Below, piece by piece: positions 55,299-64,000 of a stretch of 64,000 nucleotides of DNA. This DNA comes from Rhodospirillaceae bacterium (GTDB taxonomy: Bacteria > Pseudomonadota > Alphaproteobacteria > DSM-16000 > Inquilinaceae). Numbering within the stretch: position 1 is the first letter of the stretch; each line of letters starts with the position of its first letter. The position numbers and the translations under genes were made by a program. The stretch spans positions 415,501 through 479,500 of the forward strand of contig JACKIH010000003.1 in NCBI GenBank assembly GCA_020638575.1. The letters are read 5' to 3'. The notes under the pieces are model-generated. The model was not told where the DNA came from and made no database searches. It saw nothing but the letters and a program-made list of their open reading frames with translations.

Positions 55299-58028
55299 TC
55301 AGGCCGGCGCGCCGAGCCGCTGGATGGCCGCCTTGAGCTGCTCCAGCCGCGCCAGTTCTGCCGCCCGCCGCTCCTGCTGTTCTTCCACCACCTCCGGCGG
55401 TGCTTTGGAGGTGAACGCCGGGTTGTTCAATTTGCGGTCGATAGATTCCAGATCTTTCAAGGACTTGTCTGCGGATTTTGAGAGACGCGCGACCTCCGCG
55501 GCAACGTCGATGGCGTCGGCCAGCGGCAGTGCCAGGGTGGCTTCGTCCACCAGCACCTGGGCAACACCCTGGCCCGTGGCCACCGGCTCGCCCGCAGGCG
55601 CCACCTCCAGGCGCTCCAGCCTCGCCATGCGGCAGATCACCTCTTCCCAGCGGCCGGCCCACAGGCGCCGGGGCTCGGCCAGGTCGTGCAGGCGTGCAGC
55701 GATGCGATGGCCCGGCGGCACGTTCATTTCCGCCCGCACCGTGCGCGCGGAGCTGATCAGCCGCACCACCCAGTCCAACTCTTCCTGGGCTGCCGGGTCG
55801 GCGAGGCCGTCCGCCAGCTCCGGCCAGTCCTCAAGCATCAGCGGCAACTCGTTGCCCAGGCTCAGAGTTTGCCACAGCTCCTCGGTGAGGAAGGGCATCA
55901 GCGGATTAAGCAGGCTGAGGATGTGGCTGAGCACCCAGCGGGTGGTCGACTTGGTCTCGGCCACCAGCGCTGCATCGTCGCCCGCCAGGATCGGCTTGGT
56001 GAACTCCAGGTACCAGTCGCAGAAGGTGCCCCAGGTGAACTGATAGAGCGCCCCCGCCGCCTCGTTGAAGCGGTAGTCCTCCAGTCCCCGCGTCACCGCC
56101 GCCGCCGTGGCCGCCAGTTCGCCGACGATCCAGCGGTTCACGGGGGCCGACACCGCCGCCGGGTCCAATGGCGCGGCGGTGTGGCAATCGTTCATCTCGC
56201 AGTAGCGCGCGGCATTCCACAGCTTGGTGGCGAAGTTGCGATAGCCCTCCACGCGCTGTTCGGACAACTTGATGTCGCGCCCCTGGGCGGCCATGGACAT
56301 GAGCGTGAAGCGCAGCGCGTCCGACCCGTATTTGTCCATCAGTTCAAGGGGATCGATCACGTTGCCCTTGGACTTGGACATCTTCTGGCCCTTGGCGTCG
56401 CGCACCAGGGCGTGGATGTAGACGGTACGGAACGGCACATCGCCCATGAAGTGCAGGCTCATCATCATCATCCGGGCGACCCAGAAGAAGATGATGTCGA
56501 AGCCGGTCACCAGCACGTCGCCGGGGTAGTAGCGCGCCAGCATGTCCTGGCCTTCCGGCCAGCCCAGCGTGGAGAACGGCCACAGGGCCGAGGAGAACCA
56601 GGTGTCGAGCACGTCCTCGTCGCGCACCAGGGCGGTGGCCGTGCCGTAGTAGGCGCTGGCCTCGACCGCCGCGTCCTCCTCGGACTCCGCCACGAACACC
56701 TCGCCGTCCGGCCCGTACCAGGCTGGGATCTGGTGGCCCCACCAGAGCTGGCGGCTGATGCACCAGGGCTGGATGTTGCGCATCCAGTCGAAATAGACGT
56801 TCTCCCAGTTCTGCGGCACGAACTTGGTGCGCCCCTCCTCCACCGCCTTGATGGCGGGCTGGGCCAGCGTGTAGGCGTCGCAATACCACTGGTCGGTCAG
56901 CCACGGCTCGATGGCCACGCCGCCACGGTCGCCGTGGGGCACGGTGTGCACGTGGTCGTCGATCTTCTCCACCAGGCCCTTGGCGTCCAGGTCCTCCACG
57001 ATCTTCTTGCGGGCGGCATAGCGGTCGAGCCCGGCATAGGCCGCCGGCAGCGGTTCCAGCGTAGCCTCGGGGCTGAAGTGCCCGGTGTCCGGGTCCAGGT
57101 AGAACACCTGGGCTTCCGCCAGCACCCTGGCCTGGGCATCGAGCACGTTGATGAAGGGCACGCGCTGGCGCTTGCCCACCTCGTAGTCGTTGAAGTCGTG
57201 CGCCGGGGTGATCTTCACCGCGCCGGAGCCCTGCTCGGGGTCGGCGTGCTCGTCCGCCACGATGGGGATCTCGCGGCCCACCAGGGGCAGCACGACCATC
57301 TTGCCGATCAGGTCGCGGTAGCGCTCATCCTCGGCATGCACCGCCACGGCGGTGTCGCCCAGCATGGTTTCCGGCCGGGTGGTGGCGACGACGATCCAGC
57401 GGGACGGTTCGTCCTTCAGCGGGTAGCGCAGGTGCCACAGCTTGCCCTTGGTCTCGGTCTGCTCCACCTCCAGATCGGAAATGGCGGTGCCGAGCTTGGG
57501 GTCCCAGTTCACCAGCCGCTTGTCGCGGTAGATCAGGCCCTGCCGGTAAAGCTCGACGAACACCTTGCGGACGGCGGCATTCAGCCCCTCATCCATGGTG
57601 AAGCGCTCGCGCGGCCAGTCGGGCGAGGTGCCGAGGCGGCGGAGCTGGCGGGAAATCGCACCGCCGGATTCGGCCTTCCACTCCCACACCTTGTCCAGGA
57701 AAGCCTCGCGGCCGAGATCGCGGCGGCCGATGCCCTGTTCGGCGAGCTGGCGCTCCACCACCATCTGGGTGGCGATGCCGGCATGGTCCATGCCCGGCTG
57801 CCACAGGGCGTCGCGGCCGGTGCGCCGCGCGTGGCGGATCAGCACATCCTGCACCGTGTGGTTCAGCGCGTGGCCCATGTGCAGGCTGCCCGTCACGTTG
57901 GGCGGCGGCATCATGATGGTGTAGGGCTTGGCGTTGGACTCGGGGTTGCAGGCGAACGCGTGCTGGTTTTCCCAGAGCGCGTAGAGCCGGCTTTCGACCT
58001 CCTCGGGGCGAAAGGTCTTGTCGAGCAT
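55299..58028 (-). CDS. valS: valyl-tRNA synthetase
   Basis: 909-aa class I aminoacyl-tRNA synthetase. HIGH-type motif PPPNVTGSLHMGHALN at ~41-56, KMSKS loop KMSKSKGNVIDP near 548, WW/ISRQLWWGHQIPAWYG before it, an editing domain between, and a C-terminal coiled coil typical of ValRS (~845-905). Full length; it charges tRNA-Val. It lies 69 bases after the PopZ-like gene on the same strand. Confidence 0.97.
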   Translation of the reverse strand: MLDKTFRPEEVESRLYALWENQHAFACNPESNAKPYTIMMPPPNVTGSLHMGHALNHTVQDVLIRHARRTGRDALWQPGMDHAGIATQMVVERQLAEQGIGRRDLGREAFLDKVWEWKAESGGAISRQLRRLGTSPDWPRERFTMDEGLNAAVRKVFVELYRQGLIYRDKRLVNWDPKLGTAISDLEVEQTETKGKLWHLRYPLKDEPSRWIVVATTRPETMLGDTAVAVHAEDERYRDLIGKMVVLPLVGREIPIVADEHADPEQGSGAVKITPAHDFNDYEVGKRQRVPFINVLDAQARVLAEAQVFYLDPDTGHFSPEATLEPLPAAYAGLDRYAARKKIVEDLDAKGLVEKIDDHVHTVPHGDRGGVAIEPWLTDQWYCDAYTLAQPAIKAVEEGRTKFVPQNWENVYFDWMRNIQPWCISRQLWWGHQIPAWYGPDGEVFVAESEEDAAVEASAYYGTATALVRDEDVLDTWFSSALWPFSTLGWPEGQDMLARYYPGDVLVTGFDIIFFWVARMMMMSLHFMGDVPFRTVYIHALVRDAKGQKMSKSKGNVIDPLELMDKYGSDALRFTLMSMAAQGRDIKLSEQRVEGYRNFATKLWNAARYCEMNDCHTAAPLDPAAVSAPVNRWIVGELAATAAAVTRGLEDYRFNEAAGALYQFTWGTFCDWYLEFTKPILAGDDAALVAETKSTTRWVLSHILSLLNPLMPFLTEELWQTLSLGNELPLMLEDWPELADGLADPAAQEELDWVVRLISSARTVRAEMNVPPGHRIAARLHDLAEPRRLWAGRWEEVICRMARLERLEVAPAGEPVATGQGVAQVLVDEATLALPLADAIDVAAEVARLSKSADKSLKDLESIDRKLNNPAFTSKAPPEVVEEQQERRAAELARLEQLKAAIQRLGAPA

Positions 58029-58097
58029 CGGATCAGGTACCTGCTGTGGCGTCCGCGGATCGTCGAGGCGTTGGGGACGACGCGCGCCGCCGCTTGC

Positions 58098-58667
58098 TCA
58101 GCGGCGGCCCCCGCCACGGCCGATATACTGGACTTCCCGGTCGACGAGCCGCTCCACGATATCCGGCAGGTTGGCGTCCAGCCATTCGTGCAGCATGGGC
58201 TTCAGCAGCTCGCGGACCAGGTCTTCCACCGTCCGGCCATCCCCAATCGGGAGATCGGAATACAGGCGGTTGCCCGATCCGTTCAAGCGCGCAAACGCGG
58301 ATTGGGCGAGATCGGCGGTGCGTTCGGAGATCAGCGACGTGCCGTCGTCAGATCGTCCGCCCGACTCCATGGGCGGCGGCGGCGGCGGCGCCTGCTGAAC
58401 GACCTGGGTCAATTCCAGAATGTCGTCGTCTTCGTCTGCCATCTCGATCTCGGGCAGGTCCTCATCATCCGACAGCGAGAGTTCGGGCGAACGCGGTTGG
58501 GCTAAGGGAGGCGGGTCGGCCTCTGCATCGTCGTCGCTTGCGGCAGCCATCGGCGGCTCCTCGTACTCTTCGGGCGGATCGGACGCGTCCTCGGAAATGA
58601 TCCGCCGGATGGAGGCGAGAATTTCCTCCATAGACGGTTCCTGATGCTGCGTCTGCGGCTCGTCCAT
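58098..58667 (-). CDS. popZ: PopZ-like protein (DUF2497)
   Basis: 189-aa acidic, Pro-rich protein. The N-terminal SMEEILASIRRIISED motif, a long disordered Asp/Glu/Pro linker (~30-120), and a C-terminal helical domain (LVRELLKPMLHEWLDANLPDIVERLVDREVQYI) are the hallmarks of PopZ/DUF2497. In Caulobacter PopZ forms the polar scaffold that anchors the chromosome centromere. GGAG lies seven bases before the ATG at 58667. The position next to valS is conserved in alphaproteobacteria. The 225-base gap to the tolC gene upstream carries a TTGACG box, but its -10 is unclear. Confidence 0.88.
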   Translation of the reverse strand: MDEPQTQHQEPSMEEILASIRRIISEDASDPPEEYEEPPMAAASDDDAEADPPPLAQPRSPELSLSDDEDLPEIEMADEDDDILELTQVVQQAPPPPPPMESGGRSDDGTSLISERTADLAQSAFARLNGSGNRLYSDLPIGDGRTVEDLVRELLKPMLHEWLDANLPDIVERLVDREVQYIGRGGGRR

Positions 58668-58892
58668 CACGCCACTCCAGGGCAACGCACACGCGGGCAC
58701 ATGGCCCGATGCCACCATCCGTCGTCACGGCCTTCTGGCACGTTCCCGCAATTTGGTTAACTTAGCGTTTCCGCGTCAAAGGGACGCGCCATCGGCCGCA
58801 CCGCCGTCCAACCGGCCGGCTTTCCAGCGAATTGCGCTGGCGTCAGTCGGCCGGGTCCCCCGCAAATCGGGCCAGCTCCGCCACCGGCCCGA

Positions 58893-60254
58893 TCAATCGA
58901 TCGACGTGCCGATCCAGCGGGTGCTGGTATTCTCGTAGTCGATATCCGGGTCGTAGATGTCCACCGGCAGCCCCAGGGCGGCGGCGGAGAGGTTGCCGAT
59001 CGCCGCCAGCAGCGTGTACTGGGCCACCACCTCGTTGCGCTGGGCGGTGATCAGGGACACCCGGGCGTCCAGCAGCTCCTGCTCGGCGTCCAGTACGTCC
59101 AGCGTGGTGCGCGAGCCCACAAGGGCTTCCTGGGTCACGCCGTCGAGTGCCACCTGGGCCGCCACCACCTGGGCTTCCACCGAGGTGATCTGCGCCCGGC
59201 TGGTGGTCAGGTTGTCCCACGCCGTCACCGTCGCCTCGATGGCCTGGCGGCGGGCGTCCTCGATGTCGATACGCGCCTGTTCGGCGGCATAGCGGGCCTC
59301 GCGCACCTGCGAGGCTTCCAGGCCGCCCTGGTAGATGGGGATGGAGAGCTGGGCGGTGATCGAGGCATCGGTGCGGCTGTCCACCAGCGTCGACACGTTG
59401 CGCGCGTAGTTGACGCTGCCCTGGATCTGCAGGTCGGGCATCAGGTCGGATTCCGCGGAATCGATCCCCGCTTCGGCCGCCCGCTGGGAGAACACCGCGG
59501 CGACCACCGCCGGATTGCTGGCGAGCGCCATCTCGATCGCCTGGTCCAGCGTGCCCGGCAGCATGCCGAGCGGTGCCGGAGCCGCCAGCGAGCCCGGCGG
59601 CACGCCGACCACCTGCTCATAGGTGGCGCGTGCGGTGCGCAGGCTGCCGGCCGCCTGGATGCGCGTGGCTGTCGCCCCGGCGAGCCGGCTTTCCGCCTGG
59701 CTCACGTCGGTCCGCGTCACCTCACCAACGTCGAAACGGTCGCGCGCGGCCTGAAGCTGGCGTTCGAGCACGCGTTCGTTGTTGATCTGCAGCTCCACCA
59801 GGGCCTGGTTCTGCACCACGTCCATGTAGGCGGCGACGGCATCGAGAAAGACCTGCTGCTCGATGCTGGCCAGCACGGCGCGCTGCTGCTGGATCAGGCT
59901 TTCCGCGCGGCGCAGGTTGGCGTCGGTCTGACCACCGGTATAGACGGGCTGGGTGACGGTGACCCCCACCGCCCAGGGGGCGATGGTGTCGCCCGAGTCG
60001 CCGGGCTGGGTGTAGGAATACTGATAGCCGGCCTGGCCGCTGGCGGTGATGTTGGGGCGGATGCCGGCCAGGGCCTGGGGCACGCCTTCATTGGCCTGGC
60101 GCACCGCTTCGCGCTGGGAGGCGATCTGCGGGTTCGTCTGGTAAGTCAGGGCCAAGGCTTCGCCCAATGACTGGGCGCCAGCCGGACCGGCCGGCAGAAG
60201 ATTCGCCGCCGCTGCCAGGAAAATCGCGGCCGTAAGCGTGCTGCGTCTCATCAC
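58893..60254 (-). CDS. tolC: TolC-family outer-membrane channel
   Basis: 453-aa outer-membrane efflux protein. A signal peptide ends at AGPAGAQ, then LGEALALTYQTNPQIASQREAVRQANEGVPQALAGIRPNI. First repeat QPVYTGGQTDANLRRAESLI and second QAIEMALASNPAVVAA with IPIYQGGLEASQVREARY; GSRTTLDVLDAEQELLDARV closes the helical hairpin. It matches the general TolC of alphaproteobacteria better than the Lap-locus paralogue and is encoded just behind pcm and rhodanese genes, a conserved order. Confidence 0.92.
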   Translation of the reverse strand: MMRRSTLTAAIFLAAAANLLPAGPAGAQSLGEALALTYQTNPQIASQREAVRQANEGVPQALAGIRPNITASGQAGYQYSYTQPGDSGDTIAPWAVGVTVTQPVYTGGQTDANLRRAESLIQQQRAVLASIEQQVFLDAVAAYMDVVQNQALVELQINNERVLERQLQAARDRFDVGEVTRTDVSQAESRLAGATATRIQAAGSLRTARATYEQVVGVPPGSLAAPAPLGMLPGTLDQAIEMALASNPAVVAAVFSQRAAEAGIDSAESDLMPDLQIQGSVNYARNVSTLVDSRTDASITAQLSIPIYQGGLEASQVREARYAAEQARIDIEDARRQAIEATVTAWDNLTTSRAQITSVEAQVVAAQVALDGVTQEALVGSRTTLDVLDAEQELLDARVSLITAQRNEVVAQYTLLAAIGNLSAAALGLPVDIYDPDIDYENTSTRWIGTSID

Positions 60255-60260
60255 TCGTCC

Positions 60261-60581
60261 TCAATACTGCCGGATCGTCGGATCCAGGCGCTGCGCCCAT
60301 GCGAGAATGCCGCCCTCGATATTGAGCGCATTATGAAATCCCTGCATCTCCAGCCATTCAACCACGCGCGCACTGCGCACGCCGCTGCGACACAACACTA
60401 GAAGCGGTTGGTCGCGAGGCAACTGATCCAAATGGGCAGGGATCAGAGCCATCGGGATAGACACCGCGCCGTCGAGCGCAGCCACGTCCAGTTCCCACGG
60501 CTCTCGCACATCCACAATGGTGAGCGGGTCGCCGCGATCCCGCATCGCCTTGACGTCTTCAACCGAGATCTCTTGCACCAT
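60261..60581 (-). CDS. rhodanese-like domain protein
   Basis: 106-aa single-domain sulfurtransferase fold. ISVEDVKAMRDRGDPLTIVDVREPWEL, and the active loop LCRSGVRSARV with its Cys. ATG at 60581 begins at the domain (MVQEISVEDV); a TTG at 60617 would add 12 residues. Gap of six bases to tolC. Confidence 0.87.
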   Translation of the reverse strand: MVQEISVEDVKAMRDRGDPLTIVDVREPWELDVAALDGAVSIPMALIPAHLDQLPRDQPLLVLCRSGVRSARVVEWLEMQGFHNALNIEGGILAWAQRLDPTIRQY

Positions 60582-60647
60582 GCCGCGGGCCGGGATGTGA
60601 GGGCAATCACTCGGCAACGGCCGGCACAGTGCCGGGCCGGGCCGCGA

Positions 60648-61304
60648 TCAGAAGGTGAAGCTCGGTGCCACCGCGAATTCGGGCAGCCGCTGGCCGGAGG
60701 CTTCGAACAGCGGCCGCGAGCCGATCACGCCGCCGACTCTGAGGTAGAGCCGCGCTTCGCCGACCGGGCCGTCGCCGGTAACGATGGCCAGAAGGCGCCC
60801 GTCCTCGGCGAGTTGATCGAGGATCTCGGCCGGCACCTCGTCCACCAGGCCGTCGATCAGGATGACGTCGTACGGCGCCTGCTCCTTGTGGCCCTGGCGC
60901 GCGGCCTTGTTGAGCACCACCACGTTGTCCACCTGGAGCTGCGCCAACACGCTGGTGGCCGTGTGCGCCAGTTCCCCGTCGCCTTCCACCAGGATTACGG
61001 TTTCCGCCAGGTGCGCCAGCACGGCGGCGGAATAGCCGGTGCCGCCGTCGATCACCAAGGCGATGTCGGTTGGCCGCACCTGGGCTTCTTCCAGCAGGCG
61101 CGCCAACACCATGGGCTTCAGCATGGCGCGGGTGTCGGACAGCCGGAGATCTGTGTCGGCGTAGGCATAGCCGCGCGACGACGAGGGCACGAACAGCTCC
61201 CGCGGCACGTCGTTCAGGGCGTCCAGCAGCTTGTGGGACACCACGCGGTTCGGCTTGATCTGGCCGTCCACCATGTTTCGACGCTGGGTCGCGTAGTCGG
61301 TCAT
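60648..61304 (-). CDS. pcm: protein-L-isoaspartate O-methyltransferase-like protein
   Basis: 218-aa SAM-dependent methyltransferase of the PCMT family. N-terminal RRNMVDGQIKPNRV and VPRELFVPSSSRGYAYAD, motif I region LVIDGGTGYSAAVLAHLA, then VILVEGDGELA and YDVILIDGLVDEVP. PCMT repairs isoaspartyl residues; the subgroup next to tolC in alphaproteobacteria is not well characterised. Start at 61304 (MTDYATQRRN). Confidence 0.85.
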   Translation of the reverse strand: MTDYATQRRNMVDGQIKPNRVVSHKLLDALNDVPRELFVPSSSRGYAYADTDLRLSDTRAMLKPMVLARLLEEAQVRPTDIALVIDGGTGYSAAVLAHLAETVILVEGDGELAHTATSVLAQLQVDNVVVLNKAARQGHKEQAPYDVILIDGLVDEVPAEILDQLAEDGRLLAIVTGDGPVGEARLYLRVGGVIGSRPLFEASGQRLPEFAVAPSFTF

Positions 61305-61468
61305 GGCAGTCCATCGAGATGCGGGCGACGGCCCGGAACAAAGGGGATCGAACGAACGGGCGCACCGCCGGAGCGGCGGCGGAGGCGGCGGCAGCCTACT
61401 GCAAAGCAACGCCCTTCGGCCAGTGCGGACTGAACGGGGCCGTGAACCCCGCGCCGGGCAGCCGCCAT

Positions 61469-61528
61469 GCCCTGCGGGCTCGGCTGCTTGACGCCCTGCG
61501 GGCTCGGCTGCTTGACGCCCTGCGGGCT
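61469..61528. repeat. 24-bp intergenic tandem repeat, 2.5 copies
   Basis: Units 61469-61492 and 61493-61516 are identical, followed by the first 12 bases of a third at 61517-61528. Each begins gccctgcgggct, itself an inverted repeat. It lies between the divergent pcm gene and tRNA-Cys, 26 bases before the tRNA. Confidence 0.9.
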
Positions 61529-61553
61529 ACCGCCTATGTCACCGGGTCACGTT

Positions 61554-61627
61554 GGCGCGGTGGCTGAGTGGTGAAGCACCGGACTGCAAATCCGTGAATG
61601 CCGGTTCGATTCCGGCCCGCGCCTCCA
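61554..61627 (+). tRNA. tRNA-Cys (anticodon GCA)
   Basis: Cloverleaf folds by eye. Acceptor ggcgcgg (61554-61560) pairs with ccgcgcc (61617-61623); D-arm contains ggctgagtggtgaagc; anticodon stem ccgga/tccgt flanks the loop ctgcaaa with GCA; T-arm is gccgg-ttcgatt-ccggc. Discriminator T and an encoded CCA end at 61627. Confidence 0.95.
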
Positions 61628-61686
61628 CCCCCCATCACCGCCCCGGACAGATCCGATCCCACCGCCGCGGTGCGCGGTCGCTGCGA

Positions 61687-62634
61687 TCAGGCGCTCGCCG
61701 CCGGCTCCGCCATGCCCAGCAGGGCCGCCAGGTCGACCTTCAGCTCGCCCTTGAGGCGCCCCGCCAGCTCGCGGCTCACGGTCCCCGGCTGGGCCACCAG
61801 GGGCGGCCGCACCATGGCCCAGCGATCATCGCCGGTGGTGAGCGCCAGCAGGCCCTTCTGGGCCGGGATCGGTCCATAGTCCTGCACCAGGCGCCGGAAC
61901 GCGGCGATCTCCCCATGCAGCGCCGCGGCCCCTGCCCGGTCGCCGGCATCGAACCGGCGCACCACCTCCGCAATCCCGCCGGCATTCAGGTTGGCGGTGG
62001 CGGAAATGCAGCCCGGGCCGCCGAGATCGAGCGCATCCAGCAGCGGCAGTTCCGAACCTGGGTAGACGATGAGACCCTCGATGCCGAACAGGGCCGCGGT
62101 GTTGGCCCAGTCGCCCGAAGAGTCCTTGATGCCCACGACGATGCCGGGGAAGTCCGCGTGCAGGCGCGCCACCACGTCGACCGGCAGGCCGACGCCGGCA
62201 ACCTGCGGGATGTGGTAGAGGTAGAGCTTCAGCCCGTCGCGCCCCACCCAGTCGATCAGCCTGGCGTAATAGCCATAGAGCCCGTCGTCGGGCACCGCCT
62301 TATAGTAGAAGGGGGGCAGCACCATCACCCCGGCACAGCCGCGGTCCACGGCATCGCGGCACAGCTCCGCGGTGCCCGGCAGGTCGGTCAGCCCGGTGCC
62401 GGGGATCAGGCGCGCGGCTTCCACACCGCCGGCCAGCAGCGCATCCAGCGTGGCCCGCCGTTCGGCGATGCCCACCGACAGCGCCTCCCCCGTGGTGCCG
62501 AAGGGGGCGAGCCCCGCACACCCCATGCGCAACAGGCGGCGGGCATGGTCGACGAACAGGTCCGTGGCGATGCTGAGATCGGGGTTGAAGGGCGTCAGGA
62601 TCGGTGCGACGACGCCGCGGAGCGGGGATGACAT
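61687..62634 (-). CDS. DapA-family (N-acetylneuraminate lyase superfamily) aldolase
   Basis: 315-aa TIM-barrel Schiff-base aldolase/dehydratase. GTTGE (46-50), Tyr140 in LYLYHIP and Schiff-base Lys170 in GIVVGIKDSSGDW are present. After Tyr140 the sequence is HIPQVAG, lacking the Arg found after the Tyr in true dihydrodipicolinate synthase, so lysine synthesis is unlikely. A catabolic 2-keto acid aldolase is the better guess. GAAGGA lies eight bases before the ATG at 62634. Divergent from the MATE gene. Confidence 0.85.
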   Translation of the reverse strand: MSSPLRGVVAPILTPFNPDLSIATDLFVDHARRLLRMGCAGLAPFGTTGEALSVGIAERRATLDALLAGGVEAARLIPGTGLTDLPGTAELCRDAVDRGCAGVMVLPPFYYKAVPDDGLYGYYARLIDWVGRDGLKLYLYHIPQVAGVGLPVDVVARLHADFPGIVVGIKDSSGDWANTAALFGIEGLIVYPGSELPLLDALDLGGPGCISATANLNAGGIAEVVRRFDAGDRAGAAALHGEIAAFRRLVQDYGPIPAQKGLLALTTGDDRWAMVRPPLVAQPGTVSRELAGRLKGELKVDLAALLGMAEPAASA

Positions 62635-62802
62635 GCGCTTGGTCCTTCGATGATCGGCGTCGCGCGGCAATCGCCGGGCCGACTCAAGGCAATCCCGGAC
62701 CACTAGTGAAAGGCGGGGTTGCACGCAATCCCATTGCCCGCACCGTCCACTTGCGATAGCCGCAGCGCCTCCCCGACGCCAACCGAAGAAGGCCGCCAGT
62801 TC

Positions 62803-64000
62803 GTGACCGAGGACGACCCCACCCAGCGCCCCGCCGTCGGTGCCGAGCTCACCGGCTGGCCGTGGCTGAAGGTGCGGCTCTCCCGGCACATCCCGGAGCT
62901 GCTGCGCCTGGCCTGGCCGGTGGTGGTCGCCCGCCTCGGCGTGATGACGCTGCAACTGGTGGATACCGTCATGGTCGGGCGGTACGACACCCAGGAACTC
63001 GCCTATCAGTCCGTTGCCCTGATGCCCAGCCAATCCCTGCTGGTGATGACGCTGGGGCTGCTGGTGGGCACCATCGTGGTAGCGGCCAGCGCTGCCGGCG
63101 CGGGCGAACCGTGGCGGGCCGGCCAGGCGTGGCGCCGCTCCCTCGTCTATGCCTTCTGGATCGGTACGGCCGCCGCGGTGTTGTGCCAGTTTGGCCGGCC
63201 GTTCCTGGAACTGACCGGCCAGCCGCCGGAGCTGGTGGCCGGCGGGGCGCCGCTGATCGCCATCCTCGGGCTGGGGCTGCCGGCCAACCTGATCTTCATC
63301 ACCTCCAGCTTCTTCCTGGAAGGCATCAAGCGACCCTTCGCCGCCATGGTGGTGATGGTGGTCGGCAACCTGGTGAACGTGTTTGCCGACTGGGTGCTGA
63401 TCTATGGCCATCTGGGCTTTCCCGCCATGGGGGCGGAGGGATCTGCCTGGACGACGACGCTGGTACGTATCGTCATCGCGTTCTGCATCGTCGGCTACAT
63501 CTGGCGGCTGCTGCCCGACCGCGAGATTTACGGCGTGCGCGCCAAGCCGACCGGTGGCTGGCGGTCATGGGCGCAGCAGCGCCAGATCGGCTATGCCAGC
63601 GGCCTGTCCAACGGGGTGGAGACGATCTCGTTCGCCGCCATCGGCCTGATCGCCGGCACCATCGGCGGGCTCGCCATCGGCAGCTACGCCATCGTGATGA
63701 ACATCATCGCCTTCGTGTTCATGGTGGCGCTCGGCATCGGCACGGCATCGGCGGTGCGCGTCGGTACCGCCCATGGCCGCCGTGACGGGGCGGACCTGGC
63801 ACTCGCCGGCTGGACGGGGCTGGCGTTGATTGTCCTGGTCTCCGGGGTCGTCGGCATCGGGCTCTACCTGTTCGGCCCGGAGATCGCCGCCGCCTACACC
63901 GAGGATCCCGCCCTCTTGGCCCTGGCAGCACCGCTGATCGGCTTTGCCGCCCTCATCGTGGTCGCGGACTGCGGACAGTGCGTGATGCTGTTCGCCTTGC
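62803..64000 (+). CDS. MATE-family multidrug/cation antiporter, 3'-truncated by window edge
   Basis: Open frame from GTG 62803 to the window end (399 codons, no stop). It begins with a hydrophilic leader, then RLAWPVVVARLGVMTLQLVDTVMVGRY, the diagnostic first helix of MATE (NorM-type) exporters, and continues with GLLVGTIVVAASAAGAG, the mid-protein LGFPAMGAEGSAWTTTLVR, and SYAIVMNIIAFVFMVALGIGTASAVRVG at the start of the second half. About 10 of 12 helices are present. The start is supported by gaagaagg about ten bases upstream. It would export organic cations with Na+ or H+. Confidence 0.9.
   Translation, partial: MTEDDPTQRPAVGAELTGWPWLKVRLSRHIPELLRLAWPVVVARLGVMTLQLVDTVMVGRYDTQELAYQSVALMPSQSLLVMTLGLLVGTIVVAASAAGAGEPWRAGQAWRRSLVYAFWIGTAAAVLCQFGRPFLELTGQPPELVAGGAPLIAILGLGLPANLIFITSSFFLEGIKRPFAAMVVMVVGNLVNVFADWVLIYGHLGFPAMGAEGSAWTTTLVRIVIAFCIVGYIWRLLPDREIYGVRAKPTGGWRSWAQQRQIGYASGLSNGVETISFAAIGLIAGTIGGLAIGSYAIVMNIIAFVFMVALGIGTASAVRVGTAHGRRDGADLALAGWTGLALIVLVSGVVGIGLYLFGPEIAAAYTEDPALLALAAPLIGFAALIVVADCGQCVMLFAL

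Noticed and set aside
52484..58505. Very long plus-strand open frames opposite ilvD, corA-like and valS
   Set aside because: They are shadows of enzymes with complete motif sets on the minus strand.
61687..62634. Lysine-biosynthetic dapA
   Set aside because: The Arg after the catalytic Tyr is missing, and there is no lysine pathway gene nearby.

Overview
The window is GC-rich, gene-dense bacterial chromosome with no phage, transposon or CRISPR signal. It reads as an alphaproteobacterium, probably related to Rhodospirillales (inference). The evidence is the chvI-chvG-hprK-rapZ-manX-HPr-EI regulatory string, a PopZ-type DUF2497 protein next to valS, the pcm-rhodanese-tolC neighbourhood, TRAP-TAXI transport and a GTP-type PEP carboxykinase.

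Layout. 1-2480: the 3' part of a gamma-glutamyltransferase and a Pro/Asp-repeat lipoprotein. 2600-11024: a Lap-type type I secretion locus (TolC, ABC transporter, HlyD adaptor, LapG-like periplasmic cysteine protease) ending in a two-TM PAS/HD-GYP protein whose HD catalytic residues are gone. It stands where a LapD-type c-di-GMP receptor would be expected. 11350-13260: AsmA-like protein. 13658-19299: GTP-PEPCK followed by a four-gene Na+-pumping acyl-CoA (methylmalonyl-CoA type) decarboxylase. 19410-23546 (-): quinone oxidoreductase, two SDR dehydrogenases and a D-2-hydroxyacid dehydrogenase. 23747-28855: glycine-zipper lipoprotein, degenerate HAD protein, and a hybrid kinase lacking the usual phosphoacceptor His. 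28895-35841 (-): aminotransferase, BKACE, TRAP-TAXI transporter and universal stress protein, which look like one catabolic operon. 35980-39889: overlapping genes for a secreted SUMF1-fold protein, a secreted Rap1a/peptidoglycan-binding protein and a fatty acid desaturase.

40009-46586 (-): the envelope-stress two-component pair ChvI/ChvG, HPr kinase, RapZ, EIIA-Man, HPr and EI. Six of the genes overlap, and there is no sugar permease, so this is a regulatory PTS. 46707-49284: HugZ-like, SufE, OpgC-like. 49410-54091 (-): IlvD-family dehydratase, CoA-transferase and ThDP enzyme, tightly coupled. 54170-61304 (-): CorA/ZntB-like transporter, ValS, PopZ-like, TolC, rhodanese, PCMT. 61554-61627: tRNA-Cys. 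61687-64000: a DapA-family aldolase and a MATE transporter cut by the window end.

Non-coding structure: three copies of a related long imperfect palindrome lie in separate intergenic gaps (11126, 39914, 49331), several intrinsic-terminator-like hairpins sit where operons end, and several in-frame or intergenic 12- and 24-bp tandem repeats are present. Gene calls rest on recognised motifs read by eye. No database search or structure prediction was run.
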